Notes under the pieces: model-generated
Told to the model about the DNA's origin: nothing
Databases searched by the model: none
What the model saw: the letters and a program-made list of their open reading frames with translations, nothing else
From: Ailurus styani
Lineage: Eukaryota; Chordata; Mammalia; Carnivora; Ailuridae
Length of the DNA: 64,000 nt
Reading direction: 5' to 3'
Assembly: GCA_002007465.1 (NCBI GenBank)
Contig: LNAC01000009.1
Coordinates: forward strand, 761,506-825,505
Shown: one piece after another, positions 46,057 through 64,000 of the stretch
Numbering within the stretch: the stretch's first letter is position 1
Layout of the letters: every line of letters starts with the position of its first letter
Program-made: the position numbers and the translations under genes

Positions 46057-47949
46057 CCCAAAAACAATTGGAAAGNAAGCAATTGAGAAGGGAGAAGAGT
46101 GGAAAACTATTTACATGTCATTTATAAAAGAGAAAGTCTATAAAAGAGTGTAATACCAAGGTATAAATGCAAAATATAGTGGGACATGATGTGAACAAAG
46201 AGATCAGTACCTCATGGAAACAGGCAGTTGAGGGAACCTGGGTGGGGTCTGTTCTGCTTTGTCTGAAAGGCCGCTGGTGGTGTTTGAGCACCTCCCTCCG
46301 TCTGTGAAACACAGCAGTCGGGGGGGGGGGGCAGAGAGGTGATGCGCCGTGAGGACAGCGTACATTGATCCAAAGGAAACCATCTCTACCAGAGAAATAA
46401 AATACAAGTTTAGGTGAGGAGCACAGAAACGGGCCCCGTGTGCGGTCACGGCACGCGGAGGCGTGGGGGTGCAAGGTGGTTCCTCCTGGTTTCTCCAAAG
46501 ATTGCTCCTGGGCCTGACACGAGGCCTAGGCAGGTGCCTGCCCACTCTTCAGTAGCTGCTCCAGGTCAAGCTCACGACGGTCCGGGCCTCTGCCCCACGA
46601 GCCTGGTCCCGGGCTGCCTGGGGAGAGTAGACAAAGGCCTGCTCTTTGAGACACGTTCTGGGGCTTCATGTGTTTGTGGTCTTCATCCCTGATAACCCCA
46701 ACAGAAACAGGGGGCTCCGTGTTGCTCATGGTGATTCAACGGGATGTCCGCCCCTTAGTGCACAGCCAACAGGGGCTAGGGCTTTGGCTCCACAGTCTTT
46801 CTCCTGTGTGCTGGTGGCCGATGGCAGATCCTGCTGTACCAGATGTGGCTGGGCTGAGGGCAGAGCCATGAAATCCTTCCAGAACTCCAGAAAACTAAGG
46901 ACTGGCTTGCCACACAGGAAAAGAGCTCTTCATGAATCTACTGTCTCAGGAGTACAAGGGAGGAGAAGGAGATTGGTCAGAAATCAAGACCAAGTGCCTC
47001 TTCTGGGCACCTGGAAATCTGAAAGGAAGGTGTTCTGGGCCCAAAGCAGACTTCCTTAGGCCCGACCCCAGGCCACCTGGGCACCAGCTGTTCACCCAGC
47101 TAGCCATTCCTCCGGCCTCCCGTATCCTGGTACGCTTGGACTGAGACCCTGCTACCCTTAAGACTCAAGCTTTCCATCCAGGATGAGCAGTGCCTGTCAC
47201 AAGACAGCAAGGAACTGAGAGAACGGATGACAAGGACGGTGTCCCACACCATGGGCCCCTTCGGCTTCCCCACCTGTCCCGGGACCTGAAGGCCGGTTGG
47301 TCTTAACACCCTGTTTTAACCCCCCCTCCCCCCATATCAAGACCTGTCCCTCGCACGAGGAAATGTGAGGGCACCAGCCCCGGGCAGCAACGGAGGACAC
47401 AGTGACCAGCTGGCAGCACTTTCCAGGATGGAGTTCTGGAAACATGTCTTCAGTACAGGAGGCGCAAGAAGAGGTGTGCACTGGCTCCCTCCACGGGGTA
47501 AGTGGAGGGGACAGTTCCTAGGCCTTGGTGGCAAGACTCCTGCTCAGCGAACTCATTCTTGGGGGAAGTGGAGGAGAAGGCAGAGCCACAGGAGGGAAAA
47601 AGAAATACTCATCCGCTTTCCCAAGTGGCCCGAAGAACTCAGTCTTGGACCACTACGTGGGGAAGAGGCTCGTGGGCCAACTGAAGTCCGCAGAGCAGGA
47701 ACCCCACAGATGAAGCTTGGGACAGAGGAGGCTGAGGGAGCCCGCCGGGGAAAGGGGAAAGTGCAGGAAGACAGCTGGCGCAAAACATAGGTAGTAGGGC
47801 TGTGTTCCACAGTGGCCTTCAGCTTCGCCCGGCACAGCGCTCCCGGGCCCACGTCCCAACTCACTGGTCTCACGTCAGCCACCGTGGCAGGCGTGGGGAA
47901 GCCCTCGTGCACAGCAGGCGGCTCCGGCTGGCCTGACGCCTGGCTTCTG

Positions 47950-49667
47950 CTACCTCTGCACGATGTCACTGATCTCCTTCACGGAGCTGAGCAGTTTGCT
48001 GAAGTCCTGAGTGGCCGCCGGGCCACTCCCTGCTGTCGCCGGGCAGATCTGAAGCTCCCGGAGATTATTCTCCAGTTTGTTGATGGCCTCGCGGAAGGCA
48101 AACTTGTTCCTCATTTGCTGGATGGAATCCACATAGCTCACGCAGAACGTGTAGAGGTTTTTGCCGGCTTCCAGCACAGCACTGTGGCTGGCCATCTGCT
48201 CGGAGTTCTTGGAGATGGCCAGGCACAGAGCCTCCGTGCCGTCCAGGACCACACCCTTGGTGATGGTGCCACTGGCGATCCGCTCCGGAGGCTGCCGGGT
48301 TTTCCGAAGAGACACACGGGTCGATATGAGAGGGATGAAGGCAGTGGAGGCTGGCTGGTCCCCGGCTAGGGCGGAAGACGCTGATGGCAAGGTGGAGGGG
48401 GCGGCAGCTGGGCTGGTGGGGGACCCCGCCGGCTTGCTGGACGACTGTGGCTTTGGCATGGACGGGAGCCCGGGCTTTTTGACGCCCTCTCCCAGCGGCC
48501 CGGGCTTGACGGTGTCACTGTTCACAGCATCCACAACCACAGCCGTGGCTTTGGCTTTCCCGCCAGGGCCGGCCTCCCCTGCTGCTTCCTGGCTCAGGCT
48601 CTGAGAGGGCTTCCCGGCTTTCCCAACGGAGGCTGGCGGCGGGGGCGGTGGGACAGGCTTGAGCTTGGACAGTTTCCCCTTGTCTCTCCCTGGGGACTCG
48701 GAGGAGGGCTTGTGCCTCCTCGCTCTGGGCTCCTCAGTGGGGGCCTTGCTGGCCCCTCCGGACACGCCTGGCCCTGCTCTGCTGGTGGGGGGCGCCGGCT
48801 CAGCTGCGGCAAGTGTCCCCAAGGCACCAGACTTCCCGACCTCGTCCTTGTGGGGAAGGCCAGAGGAAGGAGCCCCCGCCACCTGCCTGCGGAGGAGTTT
48901 GGGAGTCAGGCTGGGAGGGCTGGAGCCCGGGCTGGACTCGCCCGTGTCTCGGAAGACCTCGTCCGCTGCGTCCTCGGTCTTTTTCACCAGCCTGGGGGGG
49001 GGAGTCACTGTGCCTCTGGTCACCTGGTCGGACCTGTTCTCACTTGCCCGCTTCCGAGGCAGAGCTGGCTTCTCGCTTTTGTGCCCTCCAAATGTGGACG
49101 AGTCGAACTGCCTCCCCGTGGACTGCAGATCCCGCGGCAGCGTGACAGACCTCCACTCTGTGTCCTTGGCCCCGTGGGGCACGCAGGAGGCCGAGCAGGA
49201 CCTGAGGAAGCGCTTGCTGGAGCTGCTGCCGCTCTCCTCCTCACTGGCTGCCAGGCGGCTGCCGGTCAGTGTACTGGACTTTTTCCACAGGTGGGGAGAC
49301 CGGAAGCCTGCCCCTCCTGACTCCCGGAAGGCTCCGTTGGGGACGCCAGCCCCGCTGCTGGGCTTCGGGGACTTGGCAGGCTCGGCTGCATCTGAGGGTG
49401 TGAGGGCTGGTGCCCCATTGCTGGTTTCTCGGCCTTCGTCCTCACTGGTCGCCCTGCGTTCAGACTGGCCGTCCATCTCCCGGAAGGAGCTGCTGCGTTT
49501 CGGGGGGGTCGGGGCAGTTTTCTTCTTCTTCTTGATCAAGGCACTGAACAAGTTGGTTTTTTTGTCTTTGGGGAGAAGGCGCTCATCTTCGTTCAGGCCG
49601 CCATCCTGGGGGCCTCGCTCTTTTCGAGGGAGCAGCGGAGACACAGGAGGCTCGTGGTCCAGAGGAT
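47950..49667 (-). CDS. ABL1: ABL1 coding exon 11, terminal (tail and F-actin-binding domain)
   Basis: This 1,718-base exon starts after a GTGTTTCAG acceptor, completes DPLDHEP, and ends at TAG (47950-47952). It gives 571 complete residues. In order they show the proline motif [11 protein letters not shown] next to the KKKKK nuclear localisation signal, the basic signals KRFLRSC and PALPRKR, a long disordered region rich in Pro, Ser, Ala and Lys with a proline run, and the F-actin-binding domain in roughly the last 105 residues. That domain contains the leucine-rich export signal ([11 protein letters not shown]) and ends [11 protein letters not shown]. It matches human ABL1 across its length, with differences mainly in the disordered part. 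The open frame on the opposite strand (48659-49693) is a shadow. Confidence 0.97.
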
Positions 49668-51779
49668 CTGAAACACAGTGGGGAGAGTTTTAATGACTCC
49701 AGACCAGAGGCTTCTTTGTGGGGGGGAACCTGCGGCTGGCCCCCTGTTCTCTACAGAGGAGCAGCCAAGGGTCTGGGCTCTGGTAGGCCTGCACGTGAGT
49801 GCCGGCCCCGCCACTTCCCAGCCCTGCCTGGGCAAGGGACACCTCTGCGTGCACCCTCAGCGCTCTCATCTATGAAACGGAGAAGAACAACACGCGCCTG
49901 TCAGTGTTGTGGTGCGAACGTAATGCAGGGAGCATAAAGCATCTGTCCCAGCTATTGGCATATAATTTCTCACTAACTCTTGTCACCACTGTTAATATCA
50001 TCAGGAAAAGAGTAGGTCTCTTTTCCCTAAAGACAGTAGCACAGAAAGCCGGGGCCCCTCATCCCTGCCCTGGGGCTTCCTTGACAGCATAGAGGCCGAT
50101 ACCCCGATACCACTCCCTAGCACATAAAACCACGACAGGGCCGAGCAAAGGGTCAGGCCCCGGGCCTCTCGGACCTGCCATTCGAGGTTCCTAGGAGGTG
50201 AGGTCCGAAGAGAAGGGGCCAGGCACCACAGTGACAATGGGTTATTATGCTTGGCAAACGAGGAGTGACCTTTACGAATTTTTAAACGGGCATTCTTTAG
50301 ATATGAATGATAGCTCCTAAGAAATCCTTCTGGCGTTGCCAAGTTCCCGGCCAGTGAATGACAGACTTCCCCCTCAGAGGGCAGCTGTGAGGAGAGCGGC
50401 TCCCTGCCGGCACCCAGAGCAGCACAGAGGATGTCTATAACCGGAGCAGAGGTACAAGGGGGCACCTGTCGGGGCACCTGTCAGAACACCAGGCGGCACG
50501 CAGGACGCCTGACTGAGGAAGCCGGGGACCTCCCAAACTTTAATGCAGCGGAAGAAGTCGAAGAACGTGAAATCCTAATGAATTATGCACAGCTCTATTT
50601 CAGTGCTGAACAGCTAATTGACACTCTTGGCTCACCATGAGATTACATATCAAAACACCCCTCAGATGAATACTGACGGGCATAAATGAACATGATTGCT
50701 TATCACTGGGCTTTTAATAAGCCTGAAGTTCCCACAGCGGCCTCTCCCTATCCCCACTGTTCAACTACCTGAAATCACGACAACTAACAGAAGGACAAAG
50801 GTCCAAGCTTCTGGAGAGTCTATATGGCACAGACTCCAAAGTGGGTGAGCAAGACGATCCGGGGGGTGTGGAAAGAAAGCATTACAATTTGGATTTTTTA
50901 ACGTAAACCTTCTAAGTGTATATTTTTGGTGTATTTTACAATACACATGTCTGGGCAGTAGTACGTGTAAATACTTAGCCTGCACACGTGACTTTTTTTT
51001 TTTTTTTTAAACTAATATGGGTACCCGATAAAAAATGTTTGGGAATCCTGCTATGGCTAAACATCTCATTATTCTGGCTTTGTCTTGCCCCTTCCTACTC
51101 ACTCATCTGTGGTCCATCAGAGCACCCCTAGGAGCCTCAATAAACCCGGATTCCTGGGGTTTTGCCGGAGAGTGGTAACTGTTACATCAGAGCAGCTGAA
51201 CTCAAAGGAGAGCAGGGCCCAGGGGAGGCACCAGGTCAGTGTTTGCAGGTATGATTCCTCCCGACACCGAGAGACCCCCGTACACCACTCCCACCTCCCC
51301 CGTGTGTCTAGGGAACAGTGGCCGACAGATGCCTTTCTCAGAGACCACGCACAGACACCAGCTCTGTGCTGCGGGGGTCTCCTGGCTCCGTCAGTTCCCG
51401 GGAGCTTTTCATATCCGTGCTTTCACAACAAGCTGCTCTTCGTTTGGTTCAATATTTATTATTGTTCTAGCTGCCCTGCAAGAGCAACCACAAATGCTGT
51501 GAATAATACATGAAAAGACGGGTTTGTTCTCAGTCAGTTTCATAAGCACCTGGGCCTACTTGACCAAAGTAACCGTTGAAGCCAATGGCTCCTAATGATT
51601 CCCAGAAGGAGGGGCAGGATGCTGTGCAGAGATGAGAACCTTCCTCTTTTCAAAGCTGGATCACTAACGAGGAATGAGTCTGCCCTTCTGTGCAGGTTCC
51701 CTCACTACTTCCCACCTGCCTGCACTGGCCCTGAGGGTGCGGACTCCTCTGGGTGTCTGCTGGGGCCAGGGGGACGTAC
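49668..51779 (-). other. ABL1: ABL1 intron 10
   Basis: This 2.1 kb intron has no exon-like sequence. It contains a MIR-like segment (about 49795-49990) and a T-rich run near 50993. AT-rich unique sequence fills about 50530-50990. Confidence 0.8.
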
Positions 51780-51944
51780 CGGTCTCTCCCGGGCCCTTGG
51801 AGTGGGGTGTCTCAGGCACATCAGTGGGGTCTTTGTGTTCCGCAGCTCTCCTGGAGGTTCTGGTCTTGGTGGGCAGCTCCGGGGCCTGCAGCAAAGTACT
51901 TGCAACCCCTCGCACACCTTTTTTCCCCAGTTCCTTTTCCACCT
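51780..51944 (-). CDS. ABL1: ABL1 coding exon 10 (post-kinase linker)
   Basis: This 165-base exon lies between a TTTGTTCGTAG acceptor and a GTACGTCC donor. It encodes [40 protein letters not shown] and [15 protein letters not shown], then the first base of Asp. It joins the kinase domain to the disordered tail. It contains the PELPTKTRT proline motif known in ABL as a docking region for SH3 partners. Several substitutions relative to human are visible, as expected for this fast-evolving linker. Confidence 0.94.
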
Positions 51945-52216
51945 CTACGAACAAAACCAAAACCAAAAGTCAGCAGCCATCAGTAATGGTGTCAGTTTGG
52001 CATGCTGGTGATTTTTGTTTCTTTTTTTTCCCCCTCAGGTAAGAGTGGTCATCCACGCACAGTTACAGAAAAGAGATACAGATGCTGAGAACACCACACT
52101 CAGTACTTTTCAGAGTCTGACCTGGCTGCAAGACAGCTCCATACCCAACACCTCTGCCCAGCTCTCTGGTGTCAGAGAACTCGCTGGCCTGGGCTCATCT
52201 AGCAGGAAGTGAACTA

Positions 52217-52459
<243 letters not shown>

Positions 52460-52492
52460 TCAAGGAAAGTCTGGTAATGAAAGAAGCACCCA

Positions 52493-52665
52493 GGGGCAGC
52501 CGGGTGGCTCAGTCAAGCGTCTGCCTTTGGCTCAGGTCATGATCTTGGGGTCCTGGGATCAAGCCCTATGTGAGGCTCTCTGCTCAGCAGAGTCTGCTTC
52601 TCCCTCTCCCTCTACCCCCCTACTCATGTTCTCTCAAATAAAATCTTAAAAAAAAAAACAAAAAA
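52493..52665 (+). mobile_element. Can-SINE in ABL1 intron 8
   Basis: The head GGGCAGCCGGGTGGCTCAGT, core GGTCATGATCTTGGGGTCCT, CT-rich body and AAATAAAATCTT plus A-rich tail are all visible. It is antisense to ABL1. Confidence 0.92.
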
Positions 52666-52971
52666 CCCCAATCCTGCTAACCATGTTTTGCTGTGACAAG
52701 TTAAAGTGACAAATGTCACTGCGTCCTATTACAGACATTAAGAATTCAAAAAGACTTTAGATATTGGCAGGAATATGGATTGTAAAGCCCCAGAGAGATG
52801 TGACAGCAAGAACTACATTTATAAATGTTTCCCCCACCCCTACTCTAGCAAGTACAGAGGATCACTAAGTCAAATGGCTTACCTTCTCGTTTACCCTTAC
52901 TTCTGGGTTATCAAAGCCTGAAATCCTCATCAGTAAAAAAATGTTCATTAAAACAAGATTAACATGAGGAT

Positions 52972-53105
52972 TTTTTTTTTTTAAAAAGCAGGCTCCATGC
53001 CCAATGTGGAGCTGAATGCGAGACTTGAACTCAGGACCCTGACATCACGACCTGAGCTGAAATCAAGAGTTGGATGCTTAACCAACTGAGCCACCCAGAT
53101 GCCCC
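52972..53105 (-). mobile_element. Can-SINE, inverted, in ABL1 intron 8
   Basis: Read on the minus strand it starts GGGGCATCTGGGTGGCTCAG and ends in poly(A), with a shortened body. Similar flanks (AACATGAGGATT and TAATGTGAGGATT) suggest a diverged target-site duplication. It lies in the sense direction of ABL1. Confidence 0.88.
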
Positions 53106-53124
53106 ATGTTTAATGTGAGGATTA

Positions 53125-53545
53125 AGGATTGATGGAGCCCCTTGTTGGTGAGAACACAGAGTTACTCTCCCACATGTCTGGTAGGAGTATACATTGGTAC
53201 CTTTCCTAGAAAACAATATGGTAAAATCTATCAATATTTAAAATGCAAACAGTCCTCTGAACCAATGGTTCAACTTTTAGAAATACCAGCATAATGCACA
53301 GAGGTATACGTATAAGGGTGTTCATCCTTGCTTTGTTAATAATGGCAAAAGCTGAACAACTACGTAAAACAACCGAAGTCTACCAAAATGGGACTGGATG
53401 AATGAGTAAGTCATTTAACGGAAGTTAAACAGCTATATAAAAATAAGGGGGTGGGGAGAGGGAGAGATACCTTTGAAATGCGGACACAAAAAATATGCTT
53501 GTCATATGGCTATGTGCAAAAAAAAGTTGAGGGAATGATTTTGTA
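53125..53545 (+). mobile_element. Old LINE-1 fragment in ABL1 intron 8
   Basis: The order of phrases matches an old L1 (L1ME-like) 3' region: GGTAGGAGTATACATTGGTA, AAACAATATGGTAAAATCTA, TTCATCCTTGCTTTGTTAAT and AATGGGACTGGATGAATGAG. The element is strongly diverged. Limits are approximate. Confidence 0.55.
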
Positions 53546-53547
53546 AA

Positions 53548-53562
53548 ATATATATATATATA
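53548..53562. repeat. (TA)n microsatellite
   Basis: A short TA run at the end of the old L1 block in ABL1 intron 8. Confidence 0.85.
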
Positions 53563-53871
53563 ATAACCAACTAGATAAATATCACCCAGAGTATTTACCT
53601 ACTGCAGCAGAATATCTGGAGATAGGGCCCAGGAATTTGTATTTATTAATAAGAAATCCAAGTTTGGAATCCATCAATCCCATTTTTGCATTAAAAACAA
53701 ACAAACAAAACCCTTCACACATAAATACTACGTATAAACAATGTGTACAGAAACGCTGAACGGAGGCTGGGTGAGCATGGACCTAACTGCTACACTGGCT
53801 GCTTCTGAAGAACGTGGATAAAGAAAGGAAGGGGAGCACTATCCCACACACTCCTGGACGGTAACTGCTCA

Positions 53872-59428
<5,557 letters not shown>

Positions 59429-59714
59429 TTAAGAGGGAAGGTACAGCCTGAATGGCTAATACAAGCCAGAGCTGCGACCAACAGCCACCCTGGCCCACCA
59501 GTGCTGATGCGCACGCTGCTCTGGACAGGTGCCCTGCAGCGGATGGCCACCCCGGCAGCATGGAGAATTTTCCCCTTCGGTGCTGAACTTGTGACTTCTC
59601 ACCCAGGCCAATAAATAGATGCTGACCACTTGCTTCTAAGGGCTGCATATAGAGGCTAGTTCTATTTCCCTAAGGAACAGCTGGTTTTCAGGGAGTCCTA
59701 AAACACTTAACACT

Positions 59715-59924
59715 TGGGGCACCTGGGTGGCTCAGTGGGTTAAAGCCTCTGCCTTCAGCTCAGGTCATGATCTCAGGGTCCCGGGATCGAGCCCCACATC
59801 AGGCTCTCTGCTCAGCAGGGAGCCTGCTTCCTCCTCTCCCTCTGCCTGCCTCTCTGCCTACTTGTGATCTCTCTCTCTCTGTCAAATAAGTAAATAAATA
59901 AAATCTTTAAAAATAAATAAGTAG
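59715..59924 (+). mobile_element. Can-SINE (young, mustelid-type tail) in ABL1 intron 4
   Basis: It has the same subfamily features as the copy at 6473, including GTGGGTTAAAGCCTCTGCCT, CTACTTGTGATCTCTCTC and an AATAAATAAAATCTTT tail. An 11-base duplication AACACTTAACA (59702 and 59925) flanks it. Confidence 0.94.
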
Positions 59925-60640
59925 AACACTTAACATTTAAAAAAAAAATCACCCGAAGAATCAGAAACATACCCAATTTAATGGAAGAGACCCTGAGGAC
60001 ACAAAAAGATACTAACCTACCAAAGAAGAAGTGCACCTCGAAATATGATAGAGGATGTTGAACTGCAGAAGATCCTGAAAATGTGGCGTCACGGGGTTCT
60101 TAGTGAAGCAATCACCACTACCTACCAGGTAGGTTTACTCAGGATCTAAAATAATCCTCCATAGCAGCCCCCTAACGATGGATTCATAAGCTCACGTTTT
60201 AGCAAGTTCACCGTATCTAAATGCCACTCGGAGACAAAGGTATTAGCAAACGCCGAGAGCAAACCTGATGCTATTTCCACACTTCCTCAGGTGCTCTGGG
60301 TCAAGGCTCAACTCTGGAGTGCTGTGCGCCTTGCCCTGCACACGGCGTTGGCCCTACCGCGCAGGAGCCTTCTGTGGCCTGCGTCAGGTAAACCTCTTTT
60401 GACTTAAAGAACCGACTGCCCTCTGACCACCGCAACGAGAAGCAAGAGGGGGACCTGCTTCTAGGCTCAGGACCTGAGAATGACCTGGTCGGTCTGCTGT
60501 GAGAGCCTGGCTACAAAGGCCGGCAAGAGAAGCAGGATACCTCCCTCCAAGTTTCAACATGGAGTCTAAGTTTGTCTGGAGAGAAAGACTCGATGGCAGA
60601 TGGGAAGTGAACTGGAAAATTAGACTTGCCCAAAAGGACC

Positions 60641-60857
60641 TTTTTTTAAAAAAAAAAAAAAATTTATTCGAGAGCAGGCGAGAACGCGTGCACACACATG
60701 TGCACACACACAGACGGGCAGATGGAGAGAGAGACCTTAGCAGACTCCCTGCTGAGTGCAGAGCCCACGTGGGACTCGATCCCATGACCCTGGGAACATG
60801 TCCTGAGCTGGAACCAAGAGCCAGACACTTAACCAACTGAGCCATCCAGGCGCCCCT
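60641..60857 (-). mobile_element. Can-SINE, inverted, in ABL1 intron 4
   Basis: Read on the minus strand it starts GGGGCGCCTGGATGGCTCAG and passes through GGTCATGGGATCGAGTCCCA-type promoter sequence and a GT/CT-rich body to AATAAATTT and poly(A). The body holds a CA/TG-rich expansion. Confidence 0.92.
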
Positions 60858-63174
60858 TTATCAACCTTATTTTCAATGTGGCACCTTATACATCATACCT
60901 GCCCCTTCGGGAGACGAGCTCACACGTCCTTACTGCAGCATCACCGTGGCTGCGCCATTCCTGCCCCTGCACATGGGGAAGACTTCCAGAGGGCAGGTCA
61001 TCCTCTCCCTAGCATGCGCCTGCTGCGGTCAGTCATGTTTACAATCCAGGCATGACTGCTGAGGACACGGGTCAGCCCACTACCACTTAACTTAGGGCTC
61101 TGGGAGGCTGAGACTCAGAAACAATTTACTGCTCTTTAACAATGGTCAGCTACGCTAATGTCAATTAACCATCGCTGGTAGTCTCTGCGTCAAGCTGTGC
61201 AGGGGACAAGAACTCATCCCTGACGCCACCCCGTTAGCTGTTCAATTCTTCCGAGTCCTCTCTGCTCCTTAAGATGCTCCGCACCATGCCGTTTGTGCGT
61301 GGAGCGCTCTGATCCGCCGGGTGACACGCTAATGTCAAGGCTAGAGAGCACACGCTTGCCAGAGTCTGTGAGTCGATGCTGCTCACGTAAGGACCAGGGG
61401 CTTGAAGAACACTGTCCAGCCAGCAATATGTTCAAAACGCGGCTCTCAAATAAAGCTTTCTACACAAGTGGAGTTTTCCTTTTTTAAAGTGCCACATAAT
61501 AAACCACCCACAGTGAAATCATTTCACATGTGCTCTTACAGCTCCGGATTCTTTTCTAAAAGAACCATGTCTGGTCTGGATCTTGAGAGGCGCGGACGCG
61601 CAGAAGGAACAATAGGGCTTTCAAAGGCACCCCCTCCTCTTTGTGTCTGTCCCACTCTCCCCTCGTTCATACACATGCACGCACGCGTGTGGACAGTATG
61701 AATGATTCCTTGGTTTTCTCTTTCAGGACCATCGGCGTGAACGTGTCTCCCCCTGCTGGAGTCAGGCCTGCTTCAATTTACAACAGAAACTACCAGCAGC
61801 CTCAGACTTTCGTAGCTGTACTCAACTGGAAACACTCCCCGGTGCTATCCCTGTTCTACTCCTTGACTTTTATTTAAAAACCTTTCCTCATCTTTTTTTT
61901 GAAAGGTCTTCCATTTACAGAATAAAAGAAAATGAGCTCCGATCAATGAGGATGAAGGCGACACTGAGTGAAGACTGAGTTTCGGCCTTGTCTGTTGGGA
62001 GGGTGAGGGGCCAGACAGGCTGTTCTGGGGGCACTGACCGGCCTGGCCCAGCTGCACACGAAGGCCTGGCCAGTATGCAGAGGGTGGTGAAGGACACGGC
62101 TTCTGAGCTGCACAGACCAAGCCCTGCCACTGAGCGGCCGTGCTTAGTTACTCACAAGCCAGGTAAGGGAGGTTTCTCGGAACGTGCCCTTCCGGGCCAC
62201 AGACAGGGAGAAGAGCTGTGCCTGCCTCGTGGGCAGAACTGCATCGGCGGGACCCGCTACTGCAATGAAGACGGCGAACTGTGTCCCTGGGAAGCAGGCT
62301 AAATACAGTGCATGCAGGAGAGACAGGCTGGGTCTGTAGTTAACGCTACTTTTGTTTTTGTCTCTCTCACAGACACACATTCTCCAGACCCAGGACCTCA
62401 CGGATGCTTTCTATCCAGCTTCAGCCTTTCTGCTCACTGGCGTCCCCGCCAGCAAAGGCATTCTCCGGCATTAACAGAGAACAGTGTTCGTGGAACTGGC
62501 TCAGTCTTCCCACCGGTGCTACACAGCCCTGACTGCCCTTCGTGGCTCCCTGAGTCTCAGCAGGGACCACGGCCCGGGAGCGGGGTCCACAGAGAGCTCA
62601 GTTTCCACATCTGTCCCTGGTTCTCAAGCAAATGTGAGGTGAGCGAGGTTACCGCCACAGCGAAGTGCCGTCCACAGCCCGCAGAGATGGGGCTGCAGAG
62701 ATGGGGCGGGGCTCCCGAGCCAGGCCGAGGAAGGGGGTTCACCAAGCAGGTGCACGAGAAACCACCTCCCGCAGAAGCCCCCGCACCCTGGTCCTCACAC
62801 ACACAGGTGTATCTAGCTCACAGCCAGAACAAGCGAGCAACACGGCAGCCGTGGACTCGGGATGTGCCACCCGTCTCCCTGTGCACGGCCCCCTCAGGCA
62901 GTCAGAGAGCCAGAGCACGTGACTGTCCCGTGCCCCCGTGGAGCCCTTCCTTCTCTGCTCATGTCTGGAGCTCTCTAAGAGAACCAACTTCCTAGGGAAA
63001 AATACAACAAACAAAAACCAAACCCAAACAGACCGTACTGGCAAGGACAGGGTCACCAGGGCACTGCGTCAGCACTGCTGGTCGAGTCCAAACGGGTACC
63101 TGCTGCTTGATCTAGTGTACTCTGGGGAGCTGGCCAGTAGGACAGTCTCCACACGCCCGACAAGAGTCCCCGTG

Positions 63175-63440
63175 GCACGGCCTGTAATAGGCAAAGTGCG
63201 GGAGAGAACACAAATGCCCACTGAAGGCTGGTTTATGTTGAAACACCTCCGTGCAAAAACAAGACCGCCTGAGGTATCCTGACGAGGAACGACTGCCAGG
63301 TACACGGCGCCAGAGGCACAGGGCAGTGTCCACGGTGCGCTGCCGTACGGTTCAAAAAGATACCATAGGCAGACTACTTCTGGAAAGTCGCAGAATCAAG
63401 GGTAGAAGATACTATGCACGTACATTACCTATTTGAAAAA
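63175..63440 (+). mobile_element. Possible old LINE-1 fragment in ABL1 intron 4
   Basis: AACACAAATGCCCACTGAAG and GGTTCAAAAAGATACCATAG resemble the same old L1 3' region as the block at 53125. The middle is poorly matched, so this is tentative. Confidence 0.35.
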
Positions 63441-64000
63441 CAGGCAAAGAACGGAGGACAATTTTAAGCCTGAACATTTCTCAGCAATGTCGCTTCCCAC
63501 TATTTTAATGGTAGATCTGTCAGTAGCTTACGAGTCAGTCCTAATGCCCCTAGATCAACAGTAGTCTTTCCCAAAGTCTAGGACTTCCAGAACCAGTTCG
63601 TGGGGGGGGGCGGGGAATGGACTTATAAACAAACTTTGGGAATGCAGCTCCTCTGAAGAGTGGGCCTTTCTTGCGCCGGACAGCTGGCTCTCTCAGGCAC
63701 ACGCCACGTACGGCAGGGCTGACACACAAGACCTGCTGAATTACGTCAGACCTCGGACTAGCAGTTCCTACCAGGGGGCCTGAGCTTTAGTTCCAGTTTC
63801 CCACCCGTAGAGGTCAGCCTCGTGCACTCCTGTTTCCCGTCTCTTCTACGCTGCCTAGTGGATCCCCATGGAGCCCGGGTTAAAGCAGGGCCTTGCCGCC
63901 TGTGCCACCTCAAGAGGCGCCAGCAACACAAAACAGGTGGGAGAGGGGGAAGGAGCCGACGGAGACTCGGCTGCCCAGCTGGGTGCTGGAGAGAAGGGTA

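Larger units (their letters stand above)
45930..47949 (-). other. ABL1: ABL1 3' UTR (inferred)
   Basis: About 2.0 kb separates the stop codon from the poly(A) signal at 45956-45961. It contains a 27-base A run on the plus strand (a U tract in the transcript, 46030-46056) and one ambiguous base at 46076. No coding sequence or Can-SINE is seen within it. The length is similar to the human 3' UTR as I recall. Confidence 0.65.

Noticed and set aside
48659..49693. Open frame of 344 codons on the plus strand
   Set aside because: It lies exactly antisense to ABL1 exon 11, whose minus-strand frame matches the known protein. It is a shadow of that GC-rich coding sequence.

Overview
The window is vertebrate nuclear DNA, and most likely from a caniform carnivore. 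Coding sequence is broken into exons with GT..AG splice sites. The introns hold about ten tRNA-Lys-derived Can-SINEs (head GGGGCGCCTGGGTGGCTCAG, then a CT-rich body and an (ATAA)n AATCTT tail). The 3' ends of the youngest copies (6473 and 59715) carry the TTGTGATCTCT plus ATAAATAAAATCTTT arrangement that I associate with mustelids such as ferret, mink, otter or badger. That family-level call is from memory and is only moderately secure.

Three genes are present, in the order known for human 9q34.12 (shown here reversed). FIBCD1 (+ strand) fills 1 to about 33.8 kb. The window opens in its first coding exon, and all the other coding exons are present (2-7, stop at 30024). They are followed by a long 3' UTR interrupted by a 350-base assembly gap. 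QRFP (+ strand) lies at about 38.2-41.2 kb. It has a TATA box, a probable short noncoding first exon, and one coding exon for a complete 136-residue RFamide neuropeptide precursor. ABL1 (- strand) runs from its poly(A) signal near 45.96 kb to beyond the right edge. Coding exons 11 to 5 are present and intact: the kinase domain from just after the ATP-binding lysine, the hinge, the activation loop, the disordered tail and the F-actin-binding domain. QRFP and ABL1 converge tail to tail, about 4.8 kb apart.

The genes are neighbours by synteny and are not a functional unit. FIBCD1 is a cell-surface receptor for acetylated glycans such as chitin. QRFP is a secreted hypothalamic peptide hormone. 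ABL1 is a cytoplasmic and nuclear tyrosine kinase. The FIBCD1 half is very GC-rich, with many old MIR fragments. The ABL1 introns are more AT-rich and hold most of the Can-SINEs, plus old L1 pieces.

I found no prokaryote-like operon, CRISPR array, provirus or novel multi-gene system. The most interesting observations are small. In the QRFP precursor a second RF-Gly-Arg motif sits directly after a tribasic site, so an extra RFamide heptapeptide could be released. Downstream of QRFP lies an RFX-type X-box next to a homeodomain-type palindrome. There is also a plausible TATA-driven two-exon structure for QRFP, and a set of candidate CTCF sites and AT-rich islands in FIBCD1 introns.
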